Counted from the stretch's first letter, positions 17,881-27,335 are shown. The stretch: DNA of 64,000 bases from VYFG01 sp965213885 (GCA_965213885.1 OZ243919.1:1674001-1738000); one strand, 5' to 3'. A program made the numbers and translations. The notes: generated by a model from the sequence alone, not told the origin.

Positions 17881-19491
17881 ATGGCAAACACTTCCGACAC
17901 CTACGATTTCATCGTGGCCGGGGCGGGTTCCGCCGGGTGTGCCATTGCGGCGAGACTGTCCGAGGATGCCGATGCCAGGGTGCTGCTGCTGGAAGCCGGA
18001 CGACGGGACACCAACCCCTGGATCCATGTGCCGGTTGGCTACTTCAAGACCATGCACAATCCGTCTGTGGACTGGTGCTACCGAACCGACCCGGACCCGG
18101 GACTCAACGGCAGAAGACTGAACTGGCCCCGGGGCAAGGTACTGGGCGGCTCCAGTTCGCTGAACGGTCTGCTCTACATCCGCGGCCAACCCGAGGATTA
18201 TAACGAGTGGTCCGCCCTGGGCAATCCGGGCTGGTCATGGGAGGAGGTACTGCCCTATTTCCTCAAGTCGGAGGACCAGGAGCGCGGTCAAAATGCCCAT
18301 CATGCCTCCGGAGGGCCGCTTGCGGTATCCGACATCCGCATCAGGCGGAAGATCACCGACGCATTCATTGATGCCGCGATCGAAGCAGGCATTCCGCGCA
18401 ATGACGATTTCAACGGGGAAAGCCAGGAGGGCATAGGCTATTTCCAGCTGACCGCCCGGGGCGGCAGGCGCTGCAGCACTGCCCAGGCCTTCCTGAAGCC
18501 CGCGAGGTCGCGACCCAACCTGGACGTGGTCACCTCCGCCCATGTCACCAGGCTGACCCATGAGGGCCGGCGCATCACCGGTGTGGAATACCGGCGCGGC
18601 AGTCAGCTGTTCCATGGCACAAGCCGCCGGGAAACCGTGCTCAGCGCCGGTGCCATCGGCTCCCCGCAACTGCTGCAGCTTTCCGGTATCGGACCCGGCG
18701 CCCTCAGCCGGGAAATGGGCATCGAGCCCGTGCTGGACCTGCCCGGTGTCGGCGCGAACCTGCAGGATCACCTGCAGATCCGGGCCGTGTACAAATGCAG
18801 CCAGCCCACCCTGAATGATGAAATCCGCAATCCGCTTCGCAAGATGCTGATCGGGCTGCAGTACCTGCTTTTCCGCAGCGGCCCCATGACCATGGCGGCC
18901 AGCCAGGTGGCCATCTTCACACGCACGTCCGAACGGGTGGAAAGGCCGGACATCCAGTTCCACTTCCAGCCCCTGAGCTCCGACAACCCCGGAGAGGGGA
19001 CCCATCACTTCTCGGCGTTCACATCCTCTGTCTGCCAACTCCGTCCCACGAGCACGGGACAGGTGAGAGTCATCTCCCCGGACCCGGATGAACATCCGGC
19101 CATACAGCCGAACTATCTCAGCACGGAACACGACTGCGAAGTCGCCATCGGAGGCATGAAGGTTTCCCGACGCATCGCATCCATGCCGGCCCTGAAGCCG
19201 TTCATCACGGATGAATTCGATCCGGGAATTCACGTGCGGACAGATGACCAGTTGCTCGAACATGCACGCAATACGGCCAACACGATCTACCACCCTGCCG
19301 GCACCTGCCGCATGGGACCCGTCGACGATGTCCGTTCGGTGGTGGACCACCGGCTGCGGGTGCATGGACTCGATGGTCTTCGCGTGGCCGACGCCTCCAT
19401 CATGCCCGCCATCGTGTCCGGCAACACCAATGCGCCCACCATCATGATCGGTGAAAAATGCGCCGACATGATCCGGGAGGACTGGGCATGA
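17881..19491 (+). CDS. GMC-family FAD-dependent alcohol oxidoreductase (choline dehydrogenase-like)
   Basis: A 536-residue flavoenzyme. The FAD dinucleotide motif 'VAGAGSAGCAIAARLSED' is at about residues 12-29, the GMC signature 'PRGKVLGGSSSLNGLLYIRG' follows near 81, and the active-site 'YHPAGTCRMG' and 'SGNTNAPTIMIGEK' lie at the C terminus. The family oxidises primary or secondary alcohols and passes electrons to oxygen or a membrane acceptor. It is the first gene of the cluster after the IclR operator and is followed by TRAP transporter genes. Substrate cannot be read from the sequence; an aliphatic alcohol or polyol is likely. Confidence 0.88.
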   Translation: MANTSDTYDFIVAGAGSAGCAIAARLSEDADARVLLLEAGRRDTNPWIHVPVGYFKTMHNPSVDWCYRTDPDPGLNGRRLNWPRGKVLGGSSSLNGLLYIRGQPEDYNEWSALGNPGWSWEEVLPYFLKSEDQERGQNAHHASGGPLAVSDIRIRRKITDAFIDAAIEAGIPRNDDFNGESQEGIGYFQLTARGGRRCSTAQAFLKPARSRPNLDVVTSAHVTRLTHEGRRITGVEYRRGSQLFHGTSRRETVLSAGAIGSPQLLQLSGIGPGALSREMGIEPVLDLPGVGANLQDHLQIRAVYKCSQPTLNDEIRNPLRKMLIGLQYLLFRSGPMTMAASQVAIFTRTSERVERPDIQFHFQPLSSDNPGEGTHHFSAFTSSVCQLRPTSTGQVRVISPDPDEHPAIQPNYLSTEHDCEVAIGGMKVSRRIASMPALKPFITDEFDPGIHVRTDDQLLEHARNTANTIYHPAGTCRMGPVDDVRSVVDHRLRVHGLDGLRVADASIMPAIVSGNTNAPTIMIGEKCADMIREDWA

Positions 19492-19567
19492 GAGCCCGTC
19501 CACTGACCGGGGCAGGCCTCGCGGCACGGCGGTGCCGGCGGCCCGCACCCGCCGACCTCTTTCACTT

Positions 19568-19594
19568 CCCCGGGTCCGATTACCGGACCCGGGG
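19568..19594 (+). terminator. Hairpin between the GMC gene and the TRAP operon
   Basis: An 11-base perfect stem (CCCCGGGTCCG at 19568-19578 with its complement at 19584-19594) around a five-base loop. No T-run follows. It lies between the oxidoreductase stop and the TRAP binding-protein start and may separate or attenuate the two units. Confidence 0.55.
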
Positions 19595-19661
19595 TGCATT
19601 CGTCGGTGACTAAGTGATTAGGAACCGTCCATTCATCCAACCAATCGAGGTTTATCAAATC

Positions 19662-20768
19662 ATGCTACACACCAAGAAACTCCTGGTCGGCGCCGCGGCG
19701 GGACTGGCCCTGATGGCCACTTCCACGGTATTCGCCGAAGTCAAGATTCGTGTCCAGTCAGTGCTGCCGACCAAGGCGGACGAGATTGTCATGCTGAAGG
19801 ATTTCGCCGCCAACGTGGCCCAGCTGACCAACAACGAGGTCCAGATCGAGGTGCTGCCTGACGGCGCCGTCGTCAGCGGCCGTGACATCATGCAGGCAGT
19901 GGACAAGGGCCTGGTGGAGGGCGGTTTCGCCTGGACCCACTACTGGTCCGGCATTCATCCTGCCGCCATGCTGTTCGGCTCTCCCGTCGCCGGTGCGGGC
20001 GTGGGCATCGACAACATCGCGTTCATCTCCTGGTTCATGTACGGTGGCGGCAAGGAGCTGTACGACCAACTCTGGGACGAAATGGATCTCAACGTCCATG
20101 GCCTCATGCTGCAGCCCGTAGGCCCGGAAGCACTGGGCTGGTTCAAGGAGCCCATCAACAGCATGGACGATTTCCGCAAGTACCGGTTCCGCACGCCTCC
20201 GGGCATCCCCGGGCAGACCTATAAGGATATCGGCGTTGCATCCGTGGCCATGGGCGGCGGGGACATTCTCCCGGCTCTTGAAAAGGGCACCATCGACGCC
20301 GCGGAATGGTGCTGCCCCAAGCCCGATAGCGTGTTCGGTTTCCAGAAGGTGCTCAAGCACTACTACCTCCAGGGGTTGCACCAGGTCGTGGTCAATGCCG
20401 ACATCTACATCAACGGCGATGTCTGGGACTCTCTGACCGAAGATCAGCAGCGCGCCATGGCAATTGCTGCGGACGCCTCCCTGATCCGTTCACTCAGCTA
20501 CCGGATCTACGAAAACGGCAAGGCCCTCAAGGACCTCACCGAGAACCATGGCGTCATCCTGCATGACACGCCCGCGGATTATTTCCCGGCCTACATGAAT
20601 GCCGCAAAGGCAAGTCTGGAAAAGAATGCCGCCGAAAACGAGTTCTTCGCCAAGGTCTGGCAGTCACAGAAGGATTTCGCGGATATAGCTGTTCCTTTCT
20701 GGGCCGGCGCGCAGTCATCCAACGCGTCCCTGGGCCAGGCGTACGCCAAGCAGAAGCAGCAGCAGTAA
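19662..20768 (+). CDS. dctP: TRAP transporter substrate-binding protein DctP
   Basis: A 368-residue secreted protein; the start at 19662 gives a clean signal peptide (MLHTKKLLVGAAAGL to about TVFAEV) and has GAGG upstream. The core shows DctP features: 'RFRTPPGIPGQTYKDIG' with the substrate-binding arginine and 'GTIDAAEWCCPKPDSVFGFQKVLKHYY', close to the keto-acid/TakP-like subgroup motif. It binds an organic acid in the periplasm and hands it to DctQM. By context the ligand may be a sulfonate such as DHPS, but this is inference. A strong hairpin follows the stop. Confidence 0.9.
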   Translation: MLHTKKLLVGAAAGLALMATSTVFAEVKIRVQSVLPTKADEIVMLKDFAANVAQLTNNEVQIEVLPDGAVVSGRDIMQAVDKGLVEGGFAWTHYWSGIHPAAMLFGSPVAGAGVGIDNIAFISWFMYGGGKELYDQLWDEMDLNVHGLMLQPVGPEALGWFKEPINSMDDFRKYRFRTPPGIPGQTYKDIGVASVAMGGGDILPALEKGTIDAAEWCCPKPDSVFGFQKVLKHYYLQGLHQVVVNADIYINGDVWDSLTEDQQRAMAIAADASLIRSLSYRIYENGKALKDLTENHGVILHDTPADYFPAYMNAAKASLEKNAAENEFFAKVWQSQKDFADIAVPFWAGAQSSNASLGQAYAKQKQQQ

Positions 20769-20794
20769 GGGAATTCGGTTACATTAACCGTTCC

Positions 20795-20830
20795 CGGCAC
20801 GGGGGCGGACCCATGTCCGCCCCCGTGCCG
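20795..20830 (+). terminator. Large hairpin between dctP and dctQ
   Basis: A perfect 16-base stem (20795-20810 with 20815-20830) and a CCAT loop lie in the 130-base gap after dctP. There is no T-run after it. It probably stabilises or attenuates the message so that binding protein exceeds permease. Confidence 0.65.
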
Positions 20831-20898
20831 AATCATCGACAGCGGCACCTGATTGCACACTGGCACCAGCTGTCAGGACATATACCAACGGAGGCACC

Positions 20899-21513
20899 AT
20901 GGCGGAAACCATCAAGCCTGAAGAACTCGAAATCGCCGACGAACTGATTGCCGAGCGGCGTTCGGCCATAGAGGCCGAAATGCCTCCGGACATGCCTGAC
21001 TGGATGGCGAAGACCATTCGGGGTATCGATATCTTCAACCTCTGGACCGGGAAAATGGCGGGCTGGCTCCTGTTGCCGCTCTGCCTGGCCATGGTCTACG
21101 AGGTGATCGCACGCAAGTTTTTCATTGCCCCGACCATGTGGGCCTATGACGTCAGCCGTTTCATGTACGGGGCCATGTTCACGCTCGGAGCGGCCTACAC
21201 GCTCTCCGTCGGTGTGCACATCCGGGCGGATTTCCTGTACCGAAACTGGCATCCCCGAACCCAGGGGCTCGTGGACTCGACCCTATATATCCTGTTCTAC
21301 TTTCCCGGCCTGCTGGTTTTCCTCTGGATGTCCATCGACTATGCCTGGGATGCCGTCTCGGGGGGCGAACGGGGCATGGACACTGCCTGGATGCCCTACA
21401 TGGGGCCGATCAAGTCGGTACTCCCGGTGGGCATCATATTCCTGCTCATCCAGGGCGTCTCCGAACTGCTGAAAAGTCTTTACGCGGCGCGTAAAGGGAG
21501 GTGGCCGTTCTGA
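20899..21513 (+). CDS. dctQ: TRAP transporter small permease DctQ
   Basis: A 204-residue membrane protein. A charged 50-residue N terminus precedes four transmembrane segments (about 54-74, 88-108, 128-148, 172-192). 'YEVIARKFF' and 'MWAYDVSRFMYGAMFTLGAAYTL' are typical DctQ positions. A GGAGG site precedes the ATG. It pairs with DctM; its stop overlaps the dctM start (TGATG). Confidence 0.9.
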   Translation: MAETIKPEELEIADELIAERRSAIEAEMPPDMPDWMAKTIRGIDIFNLWTGKMAGWLLLPLCLAMVYEVIARKFFIAPTMWAYDVSRFMYGAMFTLGAAYTLSVGVHIRADFLYRNWHPRTQGLVDSTLYILFYFPGLLVFLWMSIDYAWDAVSGGERGMDTAWMPYMGPIKSVLPVGIIFLLIQGVSELLKSLYAARKGRWPF

Positions 21514-22850
21514 TGTGGGAGAATCTAGTCAATCTGCAGCCCGAAATGATAGGGCTGATCATGGTGGGCGTCATGCTGTTCGCCATTTTCGTCGGTTTTC
21601 CGATCTCTTTCACCTTGATCTTTCTCGGCATGACCTTCGGGCTTTGGGGATTCGGCGAGCTGGTGTTCTACCTGATGACACTGCAGTTCTCCGCAGTCAT
21701 GCTGGAACAGACGCTGGCCGCTGTTCCACTGTTCATTTTCATGGGCATACTGATGGAACAGGCCGGCCTGATGGAACGGCTGTTCCAGGCGGTGCAACTG
21801 ACATTGTCCCGCACCCGGGGGGCACTGTTTATCGCGGTCCTGTTCGTATCCACCATTTTCGCCGCTGCCACCGGAATCGTCGGCGCCTCCGTCACCATAC
21901 TCGGCATCATGGCTGCAAAGACCATGAACCGATCCAACTATGACGTGCAGCTTTCCGCCGGATGCATCACTGCAGGGGGCACCCTCGGCATCCTGATCCC
22001 TCCGAGCATCATGCTGGTGGTGATGGGGCCAATACTGGAAGTACCGGTCACGGACCTTTTTGCCGCAGCCATCATACCCGGTTTCATGCTGGCCTTTCTC
22101 TATACCGGCTATGCCCTGATCCGCTGCCAGATCAACCCGGATCTCGGTCCCCCGCTCCCGGAGGAATTGCAGCCGGAATCCATGGTCGAGGTGTTCAAGG
22201 AATTCATCCTTGGACTGGTTCCACCGGCGGCACTGGTGGGATTCGCGCTTGGCAGCATACTGCTGGGTTTAGCCACGCCCACGGAAGCTGCGGGCATGGG
22301 CGCCTTCGGGGCGTTCCTCCTGACCGCGGCATACAGGAAACTGACCTGGAAGGGGTTTAAGGATGCCCTGATCAAGACCCTGGAGATCTCTGCGCTGATT
22401 CTGGTGCTGGTGGCAGCGTCAAATTTCTTCGGCGCGGTGTTCTCCCGCCTGGGCACCCCCACCATGCTGACCAACTATCTCCTGACCCTGGATCTCCCGC
22501 CCATGGCCATCCTGGTGGTGATCATGATGGTGATTTTCCTTCTCGGGTGGCCGTTGGAATGGGTCCCCATCGTGCTGATCATCGTGCCGATCCTGCTGCC
22601 GCTGGTGGAACAGCTGCAGTTTAACCTGCTCTGGTTCGGCATCCTGGTGGCGGTCAACCTGCAGACTGCGTGGCTATCGCCACCGGTGGCGCTATCGGCC
22701 TATTTCCTCAAGGGCGTTGTCCCATCCTGGGATCTCGGAGATATCTACAAGGGCATGATGCAGTTCATGCTGGTACAGCTATTCGGACTGGTGTTGATCA
22801 TGCTGTTTCCCCAGATCGCGCTGTGGTTGCCTGGAGTACTGTCACAATGA
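21513..22850 (+). CDS. dctM: TRAP transporter large permease DctM
   Basis: A 445-residue protein with about 12-13 hydrophobic segments. 'GIVGASVTILGIMAAKTMNR' and 'GGTLGILIPPSIMLVV' are typical DctM motifs. The start at the ATG of 21513, overlapping the dctQ stop and preceded by a GGGAGG site, is preferred over a GTG at 21501. It couples sodium entry to import of the substrate delivered by DctP. The stop overlaps the next gene by four bases (ATGA), so the HisD-family enzyme is translationally coupled to the transporter. Confidence 0.92.
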   Translation: MWENLVNLQPEMIGLIMVGVMLFAIFVGFPISFTLIFLGMTFGLWGFGELVFYLMTLQFSAVMLEQTLAAVPLFIFMGILMEQAGLMERLFQAVQLTLSRTRGALFIAVLFVSTIFAAATGIVGASVTILGIMAAKTMNRSNYDVQLSAGCITAGGTLGILIPPSIMLVVMGPILEVPVTDLFAAAIIPGFMLAFLYTGYALIRCQINPDLGPPLPEELQPESMVEVFKEFILGLVPPAALVGFALGSILLGLATPTEAAGMGAFGAFLLTAAYRKLTWKGFKDALIKTLEISALILVLVAASNFFGAVFSRLGTPTMLTNYLLTLDLPPMAILVVIMMVIFLLGWPLEWVPIVLIIVPILLPLVEQLQFNLLWFGILVAVNLQTAWLSPPVALSAYFLKGVVPSWDLGDIYKGMMQFMLVQLFGLVLIMLFPQIALWLPGVLSQ

Positions 22851-24148
22851 CCGCGGAATACATCAAGAAGGCCGCCAAGACACCGGCGACCGGTGAGGAT
22901 GATACCCGCCGGACCGTACAGCAGATGCTGACCGAAATCGAAGCAGGAGGCGAGGACCGGGCACGCCGGTACGCCCGGGAACTCGACGGCTGGAACCGGG
23001 ATATCGTGGTCAGTGCCGCCGAACTCGAGGAGGCCACCCGCACCCTGCCGGAACAGACCCGCAAGGATATCGAGTTCTCCCACGCGCGGGTCAGGTCCTT
23101 CGCCGAGGCGCAGCTGGTCAGCATGACCGAGTTCGAGACCGAACTGTCCCCCGGCCTGACCGCGGGGCAGCGCCTGATTCCGGTGAACACGGCAGGCTGC
23201 TATGTCCCGGGCGGCCGCTACGCCCACATCGCCTCCGCCATCATGAGCGTCACCACGGCGAAGGTGGCCGGCGTCCGGCACGTGATCGCCTGCTCCCCCA
23301 CCCACGGCGACCGGGGGATTCACCCCGCCATACTCTACGCCGCCAATCTTGCAGGGGCGGACACCATCCTGCACATGGGAGGGGTCCAGGGCGTGGCGGC
23401 ACTGGCATTCGGTCTGTTCACCGGGCATCCCGCCGACATCATCGTGGGGCCGGGTAACCGTTTCGTGGCAGAAGCCAAGCGGATACTCTATGGCAGGGTC
23501 GGGATCGACCTCTTCGCCGGCCCTACGGAAATCCTGGTCATCGCGGATGCAACCGCAGACCCCGACATCGTTGCGTCGGACCTGGCGGGACAGGCGGAGC
23601 ACGGCACCGATTCCCCGGCCTGGCTGGTGACCACGTCCAGGGACCTGGCCGGCAGGGTAATCGACCTGATGCCCCACTACATCGGACGCATGGGCGAGCC
23701 CAATCGCAGCACTGCCCTCAAGGCATGGCAGGATTACGGTGAAGTGGTGCTGGTGGACAGCGACAGTGAGGCGGTCAGGGTCAGCGATGGATACGCCCCC
23801 GAACATCTGGAGGTACACTGTGAAAATCTTGACTGGTGGCTGGCCAATCTCACCAACTACGGCTCGCTGTTCCTCGGTGAGCAGACCACCGTGGCCTACG
23901 GGGACAAATGCTCCGGTCCCAACCACATCTTGCCCACCAAGGGTGCGGCCCGCTATACCGGCGGCCTCAGCGTCGGCAAGTTCATCAAGGTGCTGACCTG
24001 GCAACGCATGAACGAGGAGGCGAACAGGGATGTCGGGGCGGTGACCGCGCGAATCTCCCGGTCCGAAGGCATGGAAGGCCATGCCCGGTCCGGGGACGAC
24101 CGCCTGGCGAAGTACTTTCCGGGCGAGAGGTTTGACATCGGCATCTGA
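22847..24148 (+). CDS. hpsN: Histidinol-dehydrogenase-family enzyme, probable sulfopropanediol 3-dehydrogenase (HpsN-like)
   Basis: A 433-residue HisD-fold protein. The zinc and catalytic residues of HisD are recognisable: Q and H in 'GQAEHGTDSP', the E-H pair in 'GYAPEHLEVH', D in 'GDKCSGPNH' and the late histidine in 'EGHARSGDD'. It is not in a his operon but coupled to a TRAP transporter and followed by an SDR and a zinc dehydrogenase. That layout is known from DHPS degradation (HpsN with HpsO and HpsP), where HpsN oxidises 2,3-dihydroxypropane-1-sulfonate to sulfolactate with 2 NAD+. Family is certain; the sulfonate substrate is an inference from context. Genes for sulfolactate cleavage are not in the window. 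Confidence 0.75.
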   Translation: MTAEYIKKAAKTPATGEDDTRRTVQQMLTEIEAGGEDRARRYARELDGWNRDIVVSAAELEEATRTLPEQTRKDIEFSHARVRSFAEAQLVSMTEFETELSPGLTAGQRLIPVNTAGCYVPGGRYAHIASAIMSVTTAKVAGVRHVIACSPTHGDRGIHPAILYAANLAGADTILHMGGVQGVAALAFGLFTGHPADIIVGPGNRFVAEAKRILYGRVGIDLFAGPTEILVIADATADPDIVASDLAGQAEHGTDSPAWLVTTSRDLAGRVIDLMPHYIGRMGEPNRSTALKAWQDYGEVVLVDSDSEAVRVSDGYAPEHLEVHCENLDWWLANLTNYGSLFLGEQTTVAYGDKCSGPNHILPTKGAARYTGGLSVGKFIKVLTWQRMNEEANRDVGAVTARISRSEGMEGHARSGDDRLAKYFPGERFDIGI

Positions 24149-24193
24149 CCATGCCGGGCGGGGCAACCCCCGGCCAGTGATACCAGGACGCCG

Positions 24194-24997
24194 ATGCCTG
24201 CCACCCCTCCACAGAGTACAGTGGTGATCACCGCCGATCCGTTACGAGACCGGTTCGGCCTTGATGGCCGCGTCTTTGTGGTCACCGGAGCGAGCAGCGG
24301 CATCGGCAGGGCAATGGCGGGATTCCTTGCGGAAGCGGGCGCCCGGGCCGTCCTCGTTGCCCGGCGTGCGTCCTTGCTCGCCGAGGCGGTGAAGGAGATC
24401 GGTCCGGATCATTGCCGTATCGTCGCTGCCGACCTGGTACAGCGGGACACCATTGCCGATATCGCCGGGCAATGCAGCGGACAGTACGGGCAGGTCGACG
24501 GTGTCGTCAACGCCGCCGGCGTCAACCTGCGCCAGCCATGGGATCAGGTCACCCCGGATTCCTGGGACCGGACACTCAACCTGAATCTCGCCGCGCCGTT
24601 CTTTTTCTCCCGCTGTTTCGTTCCCGGGATGCAGGAGCGGGGTTACGGCAGGATCATCAATATCGCCTCCCTGCAGTCGACACGGGCCTTCCCCGACAGC
24701 CTGCCCTACGGCGCCTCCAAGGCGGGCGTCTGCCAGTTGACCCGCGCAATGGCAGAGGCGTGGTCGCGCCACGGCATCACCTGCAACGCCATAGCGCCCG
24801 GGTTCTTTCCGACGGACCTCACCACCCCGGTGTTTGACCGGGAAGAAACGCGCAGCTGGGCTGCCGGGCAGACCACCATGGGACGGAACGGTGAAATGGA
24901 AGACCTCGCCGGCATCACCGTCTTCCTCGCTTCCCCGGCTTCCGCCTACATGACCGGGCAAGTCCTGCCGGTGGACGGCGGATTTACCGCCCGCTGA
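24194..24997 (+). CDS. Short-chain dehydrogenase/reductase (HpsO-like by context)
   Basis: A 267-residue classical SDR. The NAD(P) motif is 'TGASSGIG' near residue 31, the NAG-like motif is 'VNAAGVN' near 105, and the catalytic Ser, Tyr and Lys are in 'NIASLQS' and 'YGASKAG'. The family end 'YMTGQVLPVDGGFTAR' is intact. It lies 45 bases after the HpsN-like gene. In DHPS gene clusters an SDR acts as a 2-oxidoreductase that interconverts DHPS enantiomers; that role is a hypothesis here. Confidence 0.88.
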   Translation: MPATPPQSTVVITADPLRDRFGLDGRVFVVTGASSGIGRAMAGFLAEAGARAVLVARRASLLAEAVKEIGPDHCRIVAADLVQRDTIADIAGQCSGQYGQVDGVVNAAGVNLRQPWDQVTPDSWDRTLNLNLAAPFFFSRCFVPGMQERGYGRIINIASLQSTRAFPDSLPYGASKAGVCQLTRAMAEAWSRHGITCNAIAPGFFPTDLTTPVFDREETRSWAAGQTTMGRNGEMEDLAGITVFLASPASAYMTGQVLPVDGGFTAR

Positions 24998-25050
24998 ACC
25001 TCATTTCGCAGGTCATGCGTTATCATCGGGCCTGAAATCCGATCCAAACC

Positions 25051-26040
25051 ATGAAAGCCCTGGTCTATACCGCCGAGCGCGAAATCACCTATCGGGAGGA
25101 GCCGGCACCTGACAGCCGTGCCGGCGATGCCCTGATATCCGTCGAAACCGTGGGCATCTGCGGCTCCGACATGCATGCTTGGCTGGGTCACGATCCACGC
25201 CGGGTCCCGCCGCTGATTCTTGGTCACGAGGCAGTCGGCCGGGTGCTGGAAGGAAGTGAGCCGGGGAAACGGGTGGTACTGAATCCCCTGATCACCTGCG
25301 GCAGTTGTGACTACTGTCTGGGAGGCCGACAGAACCTGTGCCCCGGGCGGGATCTGATCGGCATGTATCGGCCGGGGGCCTTCGCCGAGCAGATCGCTAT
25401 CCCGGAACGCAATCTCATTCCCGTGCCGGATGGACTGGACAGTACCCGTGCGGCCCTGACGGAACCCGGGGCCACCGCCTTGCATGCGGTGACCCTGGCG
25501 GAGCGAAGCCTGGCAAGACCAGTGAGTGAAACCGATGCACTGGTCATCGGCTCGGGTTCCGTAGGCCTGCTGACCGCTCTCGCCCTGAAGGACAAGGGCG
25601 TCGTTCGGGTGGAAATTTCCGAAACCAACCGGCTGCGCCGGGAGGCCGTCCGGACGCATACGGACATCCCCGTTCGGGATCCGTCCGCCGATCCGTTGCC
25701 GGATGACGGCTACGACCTGGTGTTCGACGCCGTTGGCGGTGAAGTCACGCGCACGGCTGCCGTCCGCGCCGTCCGCGCCGGGGGCGTCATCGTGCACATC
25801 GGACTCATGGACAACCGGGGCGGGATGGACATCCGCAGAATGACCCTCCAGGAGATCACATTCATCGGTTGCTACACCTATTCCCCCCTGGACCTGCGGG
25901 TCACCCTGTCGAAAATCCACCAGGGCGCACTGGGGGATCTCGGTTGGGTCGAGACCCGTCCCCTGTCAGAGGGCGGTCCGGCATTCAGCGACCTCCACGA
26001 GGGACTCTGCGGCAGCCCCAAGATCGTCCTGACACTGTAG
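25051..26040 (+). CDS. Zinc-dependent alcohol dehydrogenase, MDR superfamily (HpsP-like by context)
   Basis: A 329-residue medium-chain dehydrogenase. Catalytic zinc residues C37 ('GICGSD'), H59 and E60 ('LGHEAVG') and the structural zinc cysteines C83, C86, C89 and C97 are present. The Rossmann motif is 'VIGSGSVGLLTA'. It belongs to the sorbitol/threonine dehydrogenase-like branch. It follows the SDR by 53 bases and may be the second DHPS 2-oxidoreductase. The nucleotide-binding half is a little short compared with typical 340-350-residue relatives. Confidence 0.87.
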   Translation: MKALVYTAEREITYREEPAPDSRAGDALISVETVGICGSDMHAWLGHDPRRVPPLILGHEAVGRVLEGSEPGKRVVLNPLITCGSCDYCLGGRQNLCPGRDLIGMYRPGAFAEQIAIPERNLIPVPDGLDSTRAALTEPGATALHAVTLAERSLARPVSETDALVIGSGSVGLLTALALKDKGVVRVEISETNRLRREAVRTHTDIPVRDPSADPLPDDGYDLVFDAVGGEVTRTAAVRAVRAGGVIVHIGLMDNRGGMDIRRMTLQEITFIGCYTYSPLDLRVTLSKIHQGALGDLGWVETRPLSEGGPAFSDLHEGLCGSPKIVLTL

Positions 26041-26075
26041 CCCTGCCCGGAACGTCACACCGATCCGATTGAGCC

Positions 26076-27335
26076 TTGAACAAGCCGGCAAACAATCCTG
26101 CACCCTTTCACGAGGACACCGGCCAAGGGGGGCCCTGCTACACGCTCAGCAGGAAACAGGAGGCACTTCGCAGCAAGGCCCGTGTATTTGCCGAGACCGT
26201 GGCGGCACCCATGGCCGCCGTCATCGACCGGAGCGAGGAATACCCCTGGGTAACCATCCGGGAGATGGTCCGGGAGAAATTCATGGGCATGACCATTCCC
26301 CGTTCTCTGGGGGGCCAGGGGGCCTCCTGCCTGGACACGGTGCTCGTGGTCGAGGAATTCGCGCGATGCTGCGGAGTCACCGGCAGGATCATGGTCGAAG
26401 GCAATATGGGTGCGATTGGCGCCATCTTGCGCTATGGCAGCGAACGACAACGACGGCAGGCCTGTGAGTTGGTGCTTGACGGTGACAAGCCGGCAATCTG
26501 CATCACCGAACCAAGTGCCGGCAGCGCGGCCACGTCGTTGGAGTCCCGTGCCGTCGATGAGGGGAACCATTTCGTCGTCAACGGAAAGAAACACTGGATA
26601 ACGGGGGGAGGCGTCTCCAGACTCCACCTGATCTTCGCAAGACTTGCCCACGGCGGCACCGACGTCATCGCGGGATTGATCGCCTTTCTGGATGAACCCG
26701 GACTCATCATCGGCCCGAGGGAGCCCGCCATGGGATTGCGCGGGATTCCGGAGACCGTCATCGAATTCGATGACCTGCGCCTGCCGAAGGACAGACTGCT
26801 GGTGGACAACAATCGAAACCCCATTGGGTTCTCCCGGCTGATGCATGCCTACAATGCCCAAAGGGTGGGCGCGGCGGCGGTGGCTCTGGGCATCGCCCAG
26901 GGTGCCTTCGACGAAGCGCGGCAATACGTCAGGAACCGGGAACAGTTCGGCCGCCCGATCGCGGAATTCCAGGGACTGCAGTGGATGATCGCCGACATGG
27001 CGACAAAACTCGAAGGGTGCCGCCTGATGTTGTGGAAGGCCGCCGCCAGCGCCGAACTGACCGAAACGGGTTTCCCGGACCCACTGCTCGCCGCCCAGGC
27101 AAAACTTCACATATCCGAAACTGCCGTGGAGATCACCAACGACGCATTGCAACTGCACGGCGCCATGGGCTATTCACGCAACCTCCCCCTTGAGCGCATG
27201 GTCCGTGACGCGCGGATGTTCACCATCGGAGGGGGTACGGCACAGATGCTGAGAAACCTCATAGCAGGCAAGATACTCGGCATGAAGATGCCGCAGACGC
27301 GGTCCGGATACCTCGACCTGTCCGGGCCGGAGTAG
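26076..27335 (+). CDS. Acyl-CoA dehydrogenase family protein with an altered catalytic position
   Basis: A 419-residue flavoprotein starting at a TTG; no clear ribosome site is visible, so the start is uncertain. Family motifs: 'ITEPSAGSAATSLESRA' (substrate/FAD loop), 'NGKKHWITGGG', 'RVGAAAVALGIAQGAFDEARQYVRNREQFGRPIAEFQGLQW' in pieces, and 'LQLHGAMGYSRNLPLERMVRDARM'. The catalytic glutamate in medium-chain enzymes sits in 'YEGTAQ'. Here the segment reads 'IGGGTAQ', with G386 in its place, so this enzyme may use another base or a different reaction. It follows the dehydrogenase cluster by 35 bases but need not share its pathway. Confidence 0.85.
   Translation: MNKPANNPAPFHEDTGQGGPCYTLSRKQEALRSKARVFAETVAAPMAAVIDRSEEYPWVTIREMVREKFMGMTIPRSLGGQGASCLDTVLVVEEFARCCGVTGRIMVEGNMGAIGAILRYGSERQRRQACELVLDGDKPAICITEPSAGSAATSLESRAVDEGNHFVVNGKKHWITGGGVSRLHLIFARLAHGGTDVIAGLIAFLDEPGLIIGPREPAMGLRGIPETVIEFDDLRLPKDRLLVDNNRNPIGFSRLMHAYNAQRVGAAAVALGIAQGAFDEARQYVRNREQFGRPIAEFQGLQWMIADMATKLEGCRLMLWKAAASAELTETGFPDPLLAAQAKLHISETAVEITNDALQLHGAMGYSRNLPLERMVRDARMFTIGGGTAQMLRNLIAGKILGMKMPQTRSGYLDLSGPE

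Noticed and set aside
18235..19599. 454-codon open frame opposite the GMC gene
   Set aside because: Mirror of a GC-rich coding gene; composition rich in Gly, His and Arg, no recognisable domain.
22745..24166. 473-codon open frame opposite the HisD-family gene
   Set aside because: Same reason; the sense gene has all catalytic residues.
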